A DNA stretch of 64,000 bases, taken from assembly GCF_016820515.1 (NCBI RefSeq), contig NZ_JADHDV010000001.1, positions 62,001 to 126,000 of the forward strand, in the 5' to 3' direction. Positions 53,118 to 63,513 of this stretch are shown here, one piece after another (within the stretch, counting starts at the first letter, position 1; the number at the start of each line of letters is the position of its first letter). The position numbers and the translations under genes are program-made. Under the pieces are notes generated by a model. It did not search any database. It had not been told where the DNA came from and worked only from the letters and a program-made list of their open reading frames with translations. Origin of the DNA: Pseudoxanthomonas beigongshangi. GTDB taxonomy: Bacteria; Pseudomonadota; Gammaproteobacteria; Xanthomonadales; Xanthomonadaceae.

Positions 53118-54134
53118 TCATTCCTTGTCCGCGGCCAGCACGCGGCGTGCCAGTGCGTCGAGTTGCTTGAACCGGGCGGCGTTCTTGCGCCAGGTCCGGT
53201 TGTCGGTAAGCGGGGTGCCGGACGAGTACTCGCCCGGCTCATGGATGGAACTGGTCACCAGCGACATCGCGGTGATGATCACGCGATCGCAGATTTCCAG
53301 ATGGCCGAGGACGCCGGCGGCGCCGCCAATCAGGCAGTAGCGGCCGATCTTCGCGCTGCCGGCGGCGGCGCTGCATCCGGCCATCGCGGTATGCGCGCCG
53401 ATGCGCACGTTGTGGCCGATCTGGATCTGGTTGTCCAGGCGAACGTCCTCTTCCAGCACGGTATCGTCGAGCGCGCCGCGATCGATGGTGGTGTTGGCGC
53501 CAATCTCGCAGTCGTCGCCGACCACCACGCCACCCTGCTGCGGTACCTTGATCCAGTGGCCGGCATCCATCGCCAGCCCGAAACCGTCGGCGCCCAGCAC
53601 AGCGCCCGGGTGAATCAGCACGCGCTGGCCCAGGCGCACGCGGACGACCAGGGTGACCCGCGCGATCAGCTCGCTGCCGGCCCCGACGACGCAATCGTCG
53701 CCGATGACGCAGTGCGGGCCGATGATGCAACCCTCGCCGACTTCGGCACGGGCGCCGATGCTGACGAAGGGACCGACATGCGCGCCGGGCGATACCCGGG
53801 CCGAGGGGTCGATCACCGCGCTGGGATGGATGCCTGCTGGGCGGGCGGGGCGTTGTTCGAACAGCGCCGCGATCTTGGCGAAGGCCGTGTATGGGTCCTT
53901 GGCGATGAGTGCCGTGCCCGGTGCCGCCTCCGCGTCATCGGCACGCAGCACGACAATGCCCGCGGCCGATTCGGCCAGCTGCGAGCGGTAGCGGGAATTG
54001 GCAAGGAAGGCGAGCTGGTGGCGGCCGGCACGGGCGAGGGTCGCCACGCCGTCGACGGCCACGGTGCCGTCGCCATGCAGGCCCAGCGAGAAGCGCTCGG
54101 CGAGCGCGGCGGCGGAAAGGGGGGAAACGGTCAT
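53118..54134 (-). CDS. lpxD: UDP-3-O-(3-hydroxyacyl)glucosamine N-acyltransferase
   Basis: The 338-residue protein has an N-terminal uridine-binding domain ([16 protein letters not shown]) and a hexapeptide beta-helix. Its catalytic His lies in [15 protein letters not shown], and [21 protein letters not shown] is typical. It catalyses the third step of lipid A synthesis. It lies 113 bases after bamA. The skp gene found here in E. coli is absent. Confidence 0.96.
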   Translation of the reverse strand: MTVSPLSAAALAERFSLGLHGDGTVAVDGVATLARAGRHQLAFLANSRYRSQLAESAAGIVVLRADDAEAAPGTALIAKDPYTAFAKIAALFEQRPARPAGIHPSAVIDPSARVSPGAHVGPFVSIGARAEVGEGCIIGPHCVIGDDCVVGAGSELIARVTLVVRVRLGQRVLIHPGAVLGADGFGLAMDAGHWIKVPQQGGVVVGDDCEIGANTTIDRGALDDTVLEEDVRLDNQIQIGHNVRIGAHTAMAGCSAAAGSAKIGRYCLIGGAAGVLGHLEICDRVIITAMSLVTSSIHEPGEYSSGTPLTDNRTWRKNAARFKQLDALARRVLAADKE

Positions 54135-54247
54135 GGGGCGCAATTGTAGCGCCTCGCCCAGTTTCGTCGCCGTACCCCCGGACACGCCGGAAATACGGGC
54201 TATACCATACGGGGGGCGATGGAGCCCCCCGCACGCGGCGCCTTCGA

Positions 54248-56728
54248 TCAGAAGCCGCCGCCGAAGGTGAACTGCAGGCGCTCGATTTCGTCGCCGTCCT
54301 TCTTCTTCAGCGGGAACGCATAGCTGATCGAGATCGGACCGACCGGCGCGCGCCACAGCAGCGCCACGCCCGCGGAAGCACGCAGTTCGCCGGCGTCGAA
54401 GTTGTCGTATCCGTCGAACACGTTGCCGAAGTCGAAGAACGCAGAAATGCGCGCGGCGTTGGAATCGAACAGGCGCGGGAAATACATTTCCAGCGAACCG
54501 ACCGTCTTCAGCGACCCGCCGAGCGGCTGGCCGCGCCAGTAGTAGCCGTTGGCTTCCGAACGCGGACCCAGCGTGTTGTCGCTGAAGCCACGCACCGAAC
54601 GCACGCCGCCGGCATAGAAGTTCTCGAAGAACGGCAGGCCGGTGGCGGTCAGGGTGCGATCCAGCACCGAACCAGGTGCGCAGGCGCCGGTGCTGTCGGC
54701 TGCCGCCGCCGGATTGGCCTGGCCGGGAATCGACGGGTCGGTGGGCAGCATCCGGCAGACGTTGCGCGACGTGTCGTTGCCCCAACTGTCGCCGTAGCCG
54801 AAATCGAAGCGGGTGTTCAGGACCAGCGACGGGGTGAGCGGCCAGTACTTGGAGAATTCGTAATTGAGCTTGTAGTACTCGACGGTCGAGCCGGGCAGGG
54901 TGATTTCAGCCGACACGCGCTGGTAGGTACCGGCGGTGGGCATGAAGTAGTCGTTGCGGGTATCGCGCGCCCAGCCGATTTCCGAGCGCCAGGCGTGGAA
55001 CGTGCGCTGGCCGATCGCGTTGATGTAATCCACGATCGAACTCGGAGTCGCACTGTTGTAGTTGATCTGGTTGCGATCGATGCCGAACAGCAGCGACACG
55101 CTGTCGGTTTCGGTCAACGGCAGGCCCAGGACCGCCTGCGCCGCGGCACTCGTGCTGGAGTACTGTGCGGTGTTGAAGTCGGAATAGTCATACTCGCGCC
55201 ACCACAGGTTGTAGCCGAGCGACATGCCCTCGTCGGTGAAGAACGGATTCAGGAACGAGAACGAGTAGCGCTGCAGGTAGTCGCTGCGCTGCGCCTCGAC
55301 CGACACGCGGTTGCCGCTGCCGAGGAAGTTGTTCTGCGACAGCTGGATCGAGGTGGTCATGCCGGACAACTGCGAGTAGCCCAGGCCGAACACGAAGCTG
55401 CCCGAGGTGGTTTCCTTGACCGTATAGACGACGTCGACCTGGTCGTTGGTGCCGGGAACCGCGGGCGTCTCGACGTCGACGGTCTCGAAGTAGCCCAGGC
55501 GCTGCAGGCGGATCTTCGAACGGTCGATCGCCGCCTGCGAATACCAGGAGCCTTCGAACTGGCGCATCTCGCGGCGCATGACCTCGTCGGAGGTGCGTGC
55601 GTTGCCCTTGAAGACGATGCGGCGGACGTTGACGCGCGGGCCGGGCACGACCTGGAAGTTCAGGGCAACGGTGCGCTTCTCGCGGTCCACCGACGGAATC
55701 GGGTTGACCTGGGCAAATGCGTAGCCGATGTTGCTGAGGGTGGCGGTGATGCCGTCGGAAGTGATTTCCAGCAGCCGGCGCGAGAAAATCTGGCCCGGCT
55801 TGACGATCACCATGCGCTCGACGTTCTCCTGCGGCAGCACGGTATCGCCGGTGACCTTGACCTCGGAGACCTTGTACTGCTCGCCCTCGGTGATGCCCGC
55901 GGTGAGGAACATGTCGCGCTTGTCGGGGCTGATCGACACCTGGGTGGAATCGATGCTGAAGTCGACGTAGCCACGGTCCAGGTACCAGGAATTCAGCTTC
56001 TCCATGTCGCCGGAGAGCTTTTCCTTGGAGTACTGATCGTCGCGGCGGTACCAGGACAGCCAGTTGTGTTCCTTGGATTCCCAGGTCTTGAGGATGTCCT
56101 CGTTCTGGAATTTCTCGGTGCCAACCAGGTTGACGTGGCGGATCTTGGCGGCCTTGCCTTCCTTGATGGCGATGGTGATGTCGACGCGGTTGCGGTCCAG
56201 CGGGCTGACCGTCGGGGTGATTTCGACGTTGTACTTGCCGCGGTTGTTGTACTGCTTGATCAGCTCCTGGGTGACGCGGTCCAGGCTCAGGCGATCGAAG
56301 GTGTCGCCCTCGGACAGGCCGATGTCCTTCAGGCCGGTCATCAGCTGTTCGGTCTTGATGTCCTTGTTGCCGGTCACGGTCAGCTTGTTGATGGCGGGCC
56401 GTTCGACCACGGTGACCACCAGGATGTTGTCCTGGCGGTCCAGGCGCACATCCTGGAAGAAGCCGGTCTTGTACAGCGCACGGATGGCGTCGCCCACGCG
56501 CGAGGAGGTGACGGTATCGCCACGTTCGATCGGCAGGTAGGTCAGCACGGTACCGGCGGAGATGCGCTGCAGGCCATCGATGCGGATGTCGCTGGCGGTG
56601 AAGCTGCCGGCCTCCGCTTCGGCGGGGGCGACGATGGGGGGCAGGGCCGTCTGCGCCCAGGCGGGGGCGGTAAGGGCCGAGGCCAGGGCCAGGGCGAGCA
56701 GGCGGCGGGTGGGCTGTCGCGTCATCAT
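54248..56728 (-). CDS. bamA: outer-membrane protein assembly factor BamA
   Basis: The 826-residue protein has a signal peptide ending near APAWAQT and five POTRA domains from about residue 35 to 435. The first contains FTASDIRIDGLQRISAGTVL; later ones include TVTGNKDIKTEQL and VRRIVFKGNART. A 16-strand barrel follows, with the lid-lock motif SVRGFSDNTLGPR and the C-terminal aromatic FTFGGGF. BamA folds outer-membrane proteins, including the LptD and TonB-dependent receptors. ATG at 56728 or the next codon is the start. rseP lies 104 bases upstream. Confidence 0.97.
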   Translation of the reverse strand: MMTRQPTRRLLALALASALTAPAWAQTALPPIVAPAEAEAGSFTASDIRIDGLQRISAGTVLTYLPIERGDTVTSSRVGDAIRALYKTGFFQDVRLDRQDNILVVTVVERPAINKLTVTGNKDIKTEQLMTGLKDIGLSEGDTFDRLSLDRVTQELIKQYNNRGKYNVEITPTVSPLDRNRVDITIAIKEGKAAKIRHVNLVGTEKFQNEDILKTWESKEHNWLSWYRRDDQYSKEKLSGDMEKLNSWYLDRGYVDFSIDSTQVSISPDKRDMFLTAGITEGEQYKVSEVKVTGDTVLPQENVERMVIVKPGQIFSRRLLEITSDGITATLSNIGYAFAQVNPIPSVDREKRTVALNFQVVPGPRVNVRRIVFKGNARTSDEVMRREMRQFEGSWYSQAAIDRSKIRLQRLGYFETVDVETPAVPGTNDQVDVVYTVKETTSGSFVFGLGYSQLSGMTTSIQLSQNNFLGSGNRVSVEAQRSDYLQRYSFSFLNPFFTDEGMSLGYNLWWREYDYSDFNTAQYSSTSAAAQAVLGLPLTETDSVSLLFGIDRNQINYNSATPSSIVDYINAIGQRTFHAWRSEIGWARDTRNDYFMPTAGTYQRVSAEITLPGSTVEYYKLNYEFSKYWPLTPSLVLNTRFDFGYGDSWGNDTSRNVCRMLPTDPSIPGQANPAAAADSTGACAPGSVLDRTLTATGLPFFENFYAGGVRSVRGFSDNTLGPRSEANGYYWRGQPLGGSLKTVGSLEMYFPRLFDSNAARISAFFDFGNVFDGYDNFDAGELRASAGVALLWRAPVGPISISYAFPLKKKDGDEIERLQFTFGGGF

Positions 56729-56832
56729 CACATCCGGTAGGTGGCGGGCCTGCAGGGCAGGCGTTTGCCGGGAAAAGTCATGCTGGGGGCTGGCGGGCTT
56801 TGAGCAGACCGGCACAAAAAAGTTCAAAAGCA

Positions 56833-58194
56833 TCAAGTCACCAGACGGAGGATGTCGTTGTAGAACGCCAGACCCATCAGGCCCGCCAGCAGGGCCAGGC
56901 CGATGTACTGCCCGGTCACCATGCTGCGTTCGCTCAACGGACTGCCCTTGACCAACTCAATAAGGTAATACAGCAGGTGTCCGCCGTCCAAGACGGGGAT
57001 GGGCAGCAGGTTAAGGATGGCCAGGCTCAGCGACACCAGCGCCAGGAAGTAGAGAAACCAGGCCACGCCCCGCTTGGCGGTGTTGTTGGCGACCCGGGCG
57101 ATGGTGATGGGGCCGGACACGTTCTTGACCGAGGCGTGCCCGGTCAGCATGCGCCGGATCATCCCCAGCGAATCGGCGGTCATCTTGCCGGTCTCGCGCA
57201 GGGCCGCCGGGACGGCGGCGAGGGGGCCGAACTGCTGGAGGGCGTCGTACTCGGCCGGTGGCAGCGACTTGGGGGGCTCCAGGCCCAGCGCCCAGGTCAC
57301 CTTGCCGGTTTCCGGATCCCGGATTTGCCGGGGTTGCAGTTCGAAGGCATGCCGCGCACCCTCGCGGTCGACCTCGATCATGGCCGCGCCGCCGCGCTGG
57401 CCCAACTGGTCGACCAGCGGATAAAGGTCGCCAAACTGGTGCACGGGTTGGCCATCCACCGCGGTGATGGTGTCGCCAGGCTTGAGCACGCCGTCCGCGG
57501 CGCTGCCGGGCTTGATCGCGGTGACGGTCGCCGGCAGCAGCAGGTGGCGCCAGGAGAGTCCGGCGGCGCCTCCCACGTTTTCCTGATTGAAGCCGACCGG
57601 CAGTCTGGACAGGGCCAGGGTCCGGTCCTGCTCGTTGCCATCGGCGTCGATGACCCGCAACCGCGCATCGCGGCCGTCCATCGCCGCCATGGTCAGGGTC
57701 TGCAGCGCTTCCATCCACGTGTTGATGGTCCGGTCGTCGACCGCCTCGATACGGTCGCCGCCGTGCAGGCCGGCTTCGGCGGCAATACCGGTGGTCGGTC
57801 CCAGGGTGGCGGAATAGTCCGGACGGCCGATGACGAACATCGCCCAGAGCAGGGCCACGCACAGCACCAGGTTGGCGATCGGACCGGCCGCGACGATGGC
57901 GATCCGTTGCAGGACCGGCTTGCGGTTGAAGGCCTGGGGCTGTTCGGCGATGGAGACGTCGCCTTCAGCCTCGTCCAGCATCTTCACGTAACCGCCCAGC
58001 GGGATGGCGGCGATCGCGAACTCGGTGCCGTGGCGGTTCCGGCGCGACCATAGCGGGCGGCCGAAACCGACCGAAAAGCGCAGTACCTTGACCCCACAAC
58101 GACGGGCCACCCAGTAGTGGCCGAACTCATGGAACGTGACCAGCACGCCGATGGCGACGATCATCCACAGCAGGGAACCCAGCACCTCGCTCAT
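56833..58194 (-). CDS. rseP: site-2 zinc metalloprotease RseP
   Basis: The 453-residue membrane protease has the zinc motif HEFGH (His22, Glu23, His26) in the first membrane helix. Two PDZ domains follow (LGPTTGIAAEAGLHGGDRI and PGSAADGVLKPGDTI), then the C-terminal N-L-L-P-I-PVLDGGH helix with LDG, and a last membrane segment. RseP cuts anti-sigma factor RseA and clears signal peptides. It lies between dxr and bamA in the conserved order. Confidence 0.97.
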   Translation of the reverse strand: MSEVLGSLLWMIVAIGVLVTFHEFGHYWVARRCGVKVLRFSVGFGRPLWSRRNRHGTEFAIAAIPLGGYVKMLDEAEGDVSIAEQPQAFNRKPVLQRIAIVAAGPIANLVLCVALLWAMFVIGRPDYSATLGPTTGIAAEAGLHGGDRIEAVDDRTINTWMEALQTLTMAAMDGRDARLRVIDADGNEQDRTLALSRLPVGFNQENVGGAAGLSWRHLLLPATVTAIKPGSAADGVLKPGDTITAVDGQPVHQFGDLYPLVDQLGQRGGAAMIEVDREGARHAFELQPRQIRDPETGKVTWALGLEPPKSLPPAEYDALQQFGPLAAVPAALRETGKMTADSLGMIRRMLTGHASVKNVSGPITIARVANNTAKRGVAWFLYFLALVSLSLAILNLLPIPVLDGGHLLYYLIELVKGSPLSERSMVTGQYIGLALLAGLMGLAFYNDILRLVT

Positions 58195-58224
58195 CGGAAC
58201 CGCTCACGGGTTGTGAAAGGGCAC

Positions 58225-59418
58225 TCAAGCACGGGCGGCACGACCTGCGATGGTGGTTTCGGTGATGCGTCGGGCCCGTGCATCGGCTTCCAGCAGCGCC
58301 TCCAGTGAATCCGCGGGCGCGGCAGGCAGCGCGGCGAGGGCTTCCTCGACCAGCGCGGGAATGGATAGGAAACGGATTTTGCCCTGAAGAAAGGCTGAAA
58401 CGGCCACTTCGTTGGCCGCGTTCAGGACCGCGGGTGCGGTGCCGCCGGCATCCAGCGCTTCGCAGGCCAGCCGCAGGCAAGGGAAGGCGTCGGTATCAGG
58501 GGCCTCGAAGTCCAGCCGTCCGTGGGCCAGCAAATCCAGGCCGGCGACGCCCGAGTCGATCCGATCCGGCCAGCCCAGGCCCACCGCCAGCGCGGTCCGC
58601 ATGTCCGGCAGGCCCAGTTGCGCGAGGGTGGAGCCATCCACGAATTCCACCAGCGAGTGCACCAGGCTCTGCGGATGGACCAGCACGCCCAGCCGGCCCC
58701 CGGACAGGCCGAACAGGTGATGCGCCTCGATCAGTTCCAGGCCCTTGTTCATCAGGGTCGCCGAGTCGACCGAGATTTTCGGTCCCATCGACCACTTCGG
58801 GTGCGCGACCGCCTGCGCCGGCGTGACCCCGGCCAGCTCGGCACGGCCACGGCCGCGGAACGGCCCGCCGGAAGCGGTCAGCACGATGCGGCGAACGTCG
58901 TCCTTAGCCTGGCGTGAACGCAGGCACTGGAAGATGGCGTTGTGCTCGCTGTCGATGGGAATGATTTCGGCGCCGGCGGCGTCGCAGGCGCGGGTCATCA
59001 GTTCGCCGGCCAGGACCAGCGACTCCTTGTTCGCCAGCAGCAGGCGCTTGCCCGCGCGCGCGGCGGCCAGGGTCGAGGAAAGGCCGGCCGCGCCGACGAT
59101 GGCGGCCACCACGGTGTCGCATTCCCCGTCGGCAGCCAGGCGATCCAGCGCGGCCATGCCGGCGTGGGCCTCGGTGGCCAGCCCGCGTTCGCGCAGGCCG
59201 TCGTGCAGGGCGGGATAAAGATCATCGCGGGCGATGACCGCATGGCGCGGCTGGTGGCGCTGGCACAGTTCGAGCAGCGCTTCCACCTGGCTGCCGGCGG
59301 CCAGCACCGTCGCCTGCAGGCGCTGCGGGTGGCGCGCGATCACGTCCAGCGCCGAGGCGCCGATGGAACCGGTGGCGCCAAACACCGCCACCCGCTGGAG
59401 CGTGCTGCCGGTTGCCAT
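58225..59418 (-). CDS. dxr: 1-deoxy-D-xylulose 5-phosphate reductoisomerase
   Basis: The 397-residue protein has the NADPH-binding [18 protein letters not shown], the catalytic [30 protein letters not shown], and the flexible loop region [23 protein letters not shown]. It catalyses the second step of the MEP isoprenoid pathway, which supplies IspA and UppS. The start at 59418 lies one base from the cdsA stop. Confidence 0.97.
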   Translation of the reverse strand: MATGSTLQRVAVFGATGSIGASALDVIARHPQRLQATVLAAGSQVEALLELCQRHQPRHAVIARDDLYPALHDGLRERGLATEAHAGMAALDRLAADGECDTVVAAIVGAAGLSSTLAAARAGKRLLLANKESLVLAGELMTRACDAAGAEIIPIDSEHNAIFQCLRSRQAKDDVRRIVLTASGGPFRGRGRAELAGVTPAQAVAHPKWSMGPKISVDSATLMNKGLELIEAHHLFGLSGGRLGVLVHPQSLVHSLVEFVDGSTLAQLGLPDMRTALAVGLGWPDRIDSGVAGLDLLAHGRLDFEAPDTDAFPCLRLACEALDAGGTAPAVLNAANEVAVSAFLQGKIRFLSIPALVEEALAALPAAPADSLEALLEADARARRITETTIAGRAARA

Positions 59419-59419
59419 G

Positions 59420-60277
59420 TCAGAACCCGAACAGTTCCTTGCCCAGCGCGAAAATCGGCAGCGCGGCCAGCACGCCGTCGACACGGTCGAGCACGCCGCC
59501 ATGGCCCGGGATGACGTCGCCGGAGTCCTTGGCGCCGACGTGGCGCTTGAGCAGGCTTTCGAACAGGTCGCCCACCACCGAGAACAGCACGGTCGCCACC
59601 GAGACGATCAGCACGTAGGGCAGCTCGACCAGGCCGGCACCGGCAAAGAACGTGCCGGCCGCGGCGACCAGCAGGCCGGCCACGATGCCGCCGAACACGC
59701 CCTCGATGGTCTTGTTGGGACTGATGCGGGGCGCCAGCTTGCGGCTGAACAGGCGGCCGCCGAAATGGCGGCCGGCGAAGTAGGCGCCGCTGTCGGCGGC
59801 CCAGACGATCGCCAGGGCCACGAACAGCCAGCGATGGCCGTAGGGCTGGCCGGCATGGATCAGGCAGAGCGCGCACCAGGCCGGCACGATCGCCAGGGTT
59901 CCGGCGGCCAGCTTGAAACCGCGGGCCCAGGTCTCGTGATCCGAGGCGAAATCGAAGAAGCGCAACCACAGCAGCGCCAGCACCCACCAGAACACGCCCA
60001 GCAGGGAGACCAGCCGCAACGGGACCAGGTCCGGCGAGCCGGCCGAAGCCCAGACCAGCAGCACCATCAGCAGCAGGTTGGCGAGCAGCAGCAGCGTGCG
60101 CGGCAGGGTGTCGTCGATTTCCGCCAGCTTGAACCATTCCCACAGGCCGACCAGGAACACCAGCGCGGCCAGCGCCGACAGCCAGGGCGTGGACAGCAGT
60201 AGGATCGCCGCGATGGCGATCGGCGCCATAGTCAATGCCGCGATCACGCGGACCTTGGTGCCGCCGGGATTGCTCAT
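59420..60277 (-). CDS. cdsA: phosphatidate cytidylyltransferase
   Basis: The 285-residue membrane enzyme has about seven or eight helices. It carries the CdsA signature near the C-terminus ([26 protein letters not shown]), preceded by [14 protein letters not shown]. It makes CDP-diacylglycerol, the precursor of phospholipids. The ATG overlaps the uppS stop by ATGA. The reading frame also stays open far upstream inside uppS, but that part is a shadow. Confidence 0.96.
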   Translation of the reverse strand: MSNPGGTKVRVIAALTMAPIAIAAILLLSTPWLSALAALVFLVGLWEWFKLAEIDDTLPRTLLLLANLLLMVLLVWASAGSPDLVPLRLVSLLGVFWWVLALLWLRFFDFASDHETWARGFKLAAGTLAIVPAWCALCLIHAGQPYGHRWLFVALAIVWAADSGAYFAGRHFGGRLFSRKLAPRISPNKTIEGVFGGIVAGLLVAAAGTFFAGAGLVELPYVLIVSVATVLFSVVGDLFESLLKRHVGAKDSGDVIPGHGGVLDRVDGVLAALPIFALGKELFGF

Positions 60278-61029
60278 GCGGAAGTGTTCTCCGTCGCGCT
60301 CTGCGCGATCTGGGCGCTGGTCAGGCCGAAGCGGCGCTCGCGGCCGGCATAGTCGTCCAGCGCGCGTTGCAGGGTCGCCGCGTCCATGTCCGGCCACAGC
60401 TGTTCGGTGAACCAGAGTTCGGTATAGGCCAGTTGCCACAGCAGGAAGTTGCTGACCCGATGGTCGCCGCCGGTGCGGATGAACAGATCCGGCGGCGGCA
60501 GATCGGCCAGCGCGACGCAGCGGCCCATCGCCGCCTCGTCGATGTCCTCGGGCCGCAGCCGGCCGGCCGCGACCTCGGTGGCCAGCGCGCGTGCGGCCTG
60601 GGCGATGTCCTGGCGGCCGCCGTAGCTGGCGGCGATGACCAGGGTCAGCCGGGCATTGACGCCGGTTTGCGCCTCGGCGGCTTCCATGCGTTGCCGGATC
60701 GCCGGCGGGAAGCGTCCGCGCTCGCCGATGAAACGCACCCGCACGCCGCGCCGGTCGAGTTCGTCGACTTCGCGGTCCAGCGCGTTGAGGAACAGCTTCA
60801 TCAGCGCGCCGACCTCTTCCTCCGGCCGGCCCCAGTTCTCGCTGGAGAAGGCGAACAGGGTCAGCGCCTCGATCCCGCGCTCCAGGCAGAAGTCGATGCA
60901 CACGTTCACCGCGCGGGCGCCGGCGCGATGGCCGATCACGCGCGGACGCCGGCGGCGTTCCGCCCAGCGTCCGTTGCCGTCCATGATGACGGCCAGATGA
61001 CGTGGAATACCGGGTCTGGCGGTGGACAT
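60274..61029 (-). CDS. uppS: undecaprenyl diphosphate synthase
   Basis: The 251-residue cis-prenyltransferase carries VIMDGNGRWA with the catalytic Asp17, then HRAGARAV, TLFAFSSENWGRP, and the C-terminal LFIRTGGDHRVSNFLLWQLAYTEL. It builds the C55 carrier lipid for peptidoglycan and O-antigen from farnesyl diphosphate. It lies between frr (8 bases) and cdsA (overlap). Confidence 0.97.
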   Translation of the reverse strand: MSTARPGIPRHLAVIMDGNGRWAERRRRPRVIGHRAGARAVNVCIDFCLERGIEALTLFAFSSENWGRPEEEVGALMKLFLNALDREVDELDRRGVRVRFIGERGRFPPAIRQRMEAAEAQTGVNARLTLVIAASYGGRQDIAQAARALATEVAAGRLRPEDIDEAAMGRCVALADLPPPDLFIRTGGDHRVSNFLLWQLAYTELWFTEQLWPDMDAATLQRALDDYAGRERRFGLTSAQIAQSATENTSA

Positions 61030-61037
61030 GGCAGTCC

Positions 61038-61595
61038 TCAGACCGCCATCAATTCCTGTTCCTTGGCCTTGACCACGTCGTCCACGTCCTTGATCGACTT
61101 GTCGGTCAGCTTCTGGATCTCTTCTTCCGCGCGACGCTCCTCGTCCTCGGTGATCTGCTTGTCCTTCAGCAGATCCTTGACCTGCTGGTTGGCGTCACGG
61201 CGGATGTTGCGGATCGCGACCTTGGTGTCCTCGCCTTCGCCATGCACGACCTTGGACAGTTCGCGGCGGCGCTCCTCGGTGAGCGCGGGCAGGTTGAGGC
61301 GGATGGTGGTGCCGGCGGTGTTCGGGGTCAGGCCCAGGTCGGAGGCCAGGATGGCCTTCTCGACCGCGCCGACGATCTGCTTTTCCCACGGGGTGATGGT
61401 CAGCGAGCGCGCGTCGGAGACGGCGACGGTGGCGACCTGGCTCAGCGGCACATCGGAACCGTAGTAGTTGACCTTCAGGTGTTCGACCAGGGCGGTGGAG
61501 GCGCGGCCGGTACGCACCTTGACCAGAGTGTGACGCAAGGCGTCGATGCTCTTGGTCATGCGCGCCTGCGCGTCTTTCTTGATGTCGTTGAGCAT
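61038..61595 (-). CDS. frr: ribosome recycling factor
   Basis: The 185-residue protein matches RRF over its full length: [22 protein letters not shown], the hinge around [12 protein letters not shown], and [32 protein letters not shown]. With EF-G it splits the post-termination ribosome. ATG 61595 gives the canonical start [10 protein letters not shown]. It has its own candidate promoter at 61627, since it is separated from pyrH by a CDF gene. Confidence 0.97.
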   Translation of the reverse strand: MLNDIKKDAQARMTKSIDALRHTLVKVRTGRASTALVEHLKVNYYGSDVPLSQVATVAVSDARSLTITPWEKQIVGAVEKAILASDLGLTPNTAGTTIRLNLPALTEERRRELSKVVHGEGEDTKVAIRNIRRDANQQVKDLLKDKQITEDEERRAEEEIQKLTDKSIKDVDDVVKAKEQELMAV

Positions 61596-61626
61596 CAGCG
61601 GTTCCGTGGCAATTCTTAAACGCCCG

Positions 61627-61632
61627 ATTATA
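61627..61632 (-). promoter_or_regulatory. candidate -10 box for frr
   Basis: The minus strand reads a perfect TATAAT, 31 bases ahead of the frr start, in the context CGCCTATAATCGGGCG. The hexamer 17 bases upstream (TCCGCA) is a weak -35. The same CGCCTATAAT context occurs at 1450-1459. Confidence 0.4.
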
Positions 61633-61682
61633 GGCGTTCCTGGCACCTTTGCGGACGTTCCGGCCCCGGGGCCGGGCTGGGC

Positions 61683-62600
61683 TCAATGCGAATGGTGCGG
61701 CGCGGCATCGTGCAGGTCGTGCCCGCACTGGCTGCCGCGCTCGATCTGCAGGGTCGCGTGGTTGATACCGAACCGGTGGTCCAGCGCGTGCAGGGTGGCA
61801 TCGATGAAGGCGTCGTGATCCTCGCCCTCCGGCCGCACCAGGTGCGCGGTGAGGGCGATTTCGCCGGCACCCAGCGGCCAGATGTGCAGGTGATGGACCG
61901 CCTGCACGCCGGGCTGGCCGGCCAGGAAGGCCTGGACCTGGGCCTGGTCGATGCTGGGCGGGACCGCGTCCATGGCCGCATTGAAGCTGTCGCGCAGCAG
62001 GCCGAAGGTGCCGATTGCGATGACCACGCCGATCAGCAGGGCGGTCAGCGGGTCGAGCCAGGCCCAGCCGAACGCCAGCATGCCCAGGCCGGCGACCACC
62101 GCCGCGAGCGAGACCGCCGCGTCCGCCATCAGGTGCAGGAAGGCGCCACGCTTGTTCAGGTCATGCGCGTGGCCATCCCGGACCAGCCAGGCGGCGCCCA
62201 AATTGATGGCGATGCCGATGGCGGCGACCACGATCACCGGGGTGGCGGGAATCGCCGGAGGCGCGCTGAAGCGGCGGATCGCCTCCCAGCCCAGCGCGCC
62301 GGAGAACACCATCAGCAGGACCGAGTTGGCGAGCGGGGAAAGCAGGGTGGCGCGGCGCCATCCGTAGGTGTGGCTGCTGGTCGGGGGACGGCGCGCCAGC
62401 GCCGCCGCCGCCCAGGCCAGGCCGAGTCCGAGGACATCGCCCAGGTTGTGCAGGGCGTCGGACAGGAGCGCCAGCGAATTGGTGTAGAAGCCGTAGCCCG
62501 CCTCCAGGGCGGTGTAGGCCAGGTTGATCAGGGTGACCAGCGCGAAGGTGCGGGTGGCCGAACCGTGCGAGTGGCCGTGCGAGCCGTGTGAATGTCCCAT
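61683..62600 (-). CDS. cation diffusion facilitator metal transporter (CzcD/ZitB type)
   Basis: The 305-residue protein has a His-rich N-terminus (GHSHGSHGHSHG), six membrane segments, and the metal-site residues in LLSDALHNLGDVLGLG and LHLMADAAVSLAAV. The C-terminal domain ends His-rich (HDLHDAAPHHSH). CDF proteins export zinc, cobalt or cadmium in exchange for protons. It lies, in the same direction, between pyrH and frr, which are normally adjacent. Confidence 0.94.
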   Translation of the reverse strand: MGHSHGSHGHSHGSATRTFALVTLINLAYTALEAGYGFYTNSLALLSDALHNLGDVLGLGLAWAAAALARRPPTSSHTYGWRRATLLSPLANSVLLMVFSGALGWEAIRRFSAPPAIPATPVIVVAAIGIAINLGAAWLVRDGHAHDLNKRGAFLHLMADAAVSLAAVVAGLGMLAFGWAWLDPLTALLIGVVIAIGTFGLLRDSFNAAMDAVPPSIDQAQVQAFLAGQPGVQAVHHLHIWPLGAGEIALTAHLVRPEGEDHDAFIDATLHALDHRFGINHATLQIERGSQCGHDLHDAAPHHSH

Positions 62601-62645
62601 GCCGCACAGGGTGCCGCGTGGATGCCGCGGACACTATTACAGCAA

Positions 62646-62668
62646 GGGGATTCGGGATTCGGGATGGG
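62646..62668. repeat. GGGATTC heptamer repeats between pyrH and the CDF gene
   Basis: The plus strand reads GGGGATTC, GGGATTC and GGGATGGG in tandem. This is the third occurrence of the family in the window. Confidence 0.5.
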
Positions 62669-62677
62669 ACGGGCAGC

Positions 62678-63403
62678 TCAGCCCCGGCCCTTCACCAGGG
62701 TGCCGATGTTTTCGCCGCGCAGGATGCGCATCAGGTTGCCGGGGACCGACAGGTCGTAGATGCGCAGCGGCACATCGCTGTCGCGGCAGAGCGCGAACGC
62801 GGCGGTATCCATCACCTGCAGATCGCGGGCGATGACCTCGTCGTAGGTCAGCTGTTCGTAGCGCTGGGCGTCGGCGTGCTTGCTCGGATCCTTGTCGTAG
62901 ACGCCATCGACCTTGGTGGCCTTCAGCAGCAGATCCGCGCCGATCTCGATCGCGCGCAGCGCGGCGCCGGAATCGGTGGTGAAGAACGGATTGCCGGTGC
63001 CGGCGGCGAAGATCGCGATGCGGCCCTTTTCCAGGTGGCGGACGGCGCGGCGGCGGATGTAGTCCTCGCACACGTCGTTGATCTTGATCGCGCTCATCAC
63101 CCGGACCTTGGCGCCCAGTTTTTCCAGGGCGTCCTGCATCGCCAGCGCGTTGATCACGGTGGCCAGCATGCCCATCTGGTCGCCGGTCACCCGATCCATG
63201 CCGCCGGCGGCCAGGCCGGCGCCGCGGAAGATGTTGCCGCCGCCGATGACCAGGCCGATTTCGGCGCCCGCGTCGCGGGCCTCGATGATTTCACGTGCGA
63301 TCCGCCCGATCACGACCGGGTCGATGCCGTAGTCCTCGGACCCCATCAGCGCCTCGCCGGAAAGTTTGAGCAGGATGCGGCGATAGGCGAGGGGTGCGGT
63401 CAT
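62678..63403 (-). CDS. pyrH: uridylate kinase
   Basis: The 241-residue amino-acid-kinase-fold enzyme carries [44 protein letters not shown] and [20 protein letters not shown]. It phosphorylates UMP to UDP and is regulated by GTP and UTP. ATG 63403 gives the family start; the frame is open further upstream without conservation. Downstream, on the same strand, comes the CDF gene rather than frr. Confidence 0.97.
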   Translation of the reverse strand: MTAPLAYRRILLKLSGEALMGSEDYGIDPVVIGRIAREIIEARDAGAEIGLVIGGGNIFRGAGLAAGGMDRVTGDQMGMLATVINALAMQDALEKLGAKVRVMSAIKINDVCEDYIRRRAVRHLEKGRIAIFAAGTGNPFFTTDSGAALRAIEIGADLLLKATKVDGVYDKDPSKHADAQRYEQLTYDEVIARDLQVMDTAAFALCRDSDVPLRIYDLSVPGNLMRILRGENIGTLVKGRG

Positions 63404-63513
63404 GGGGGCTCTCGGCGAAGGGGCAAACGCCGCAATTCTAGCCGAGCCGAGCGGGGCCGTCAGGCGCAATCGCGCGATCGCGCGTGCCGGGAGCCGGCAC
63501 GGTCGCGCGCGGT

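Noticed and set aside
59420-60901. A 493-codon version of cdsA
   Set aside because: The first 208 codons overlap uppS in another frame and are not CdsA-like. The ATG at 60277 with ATGA overlap is the proper start.
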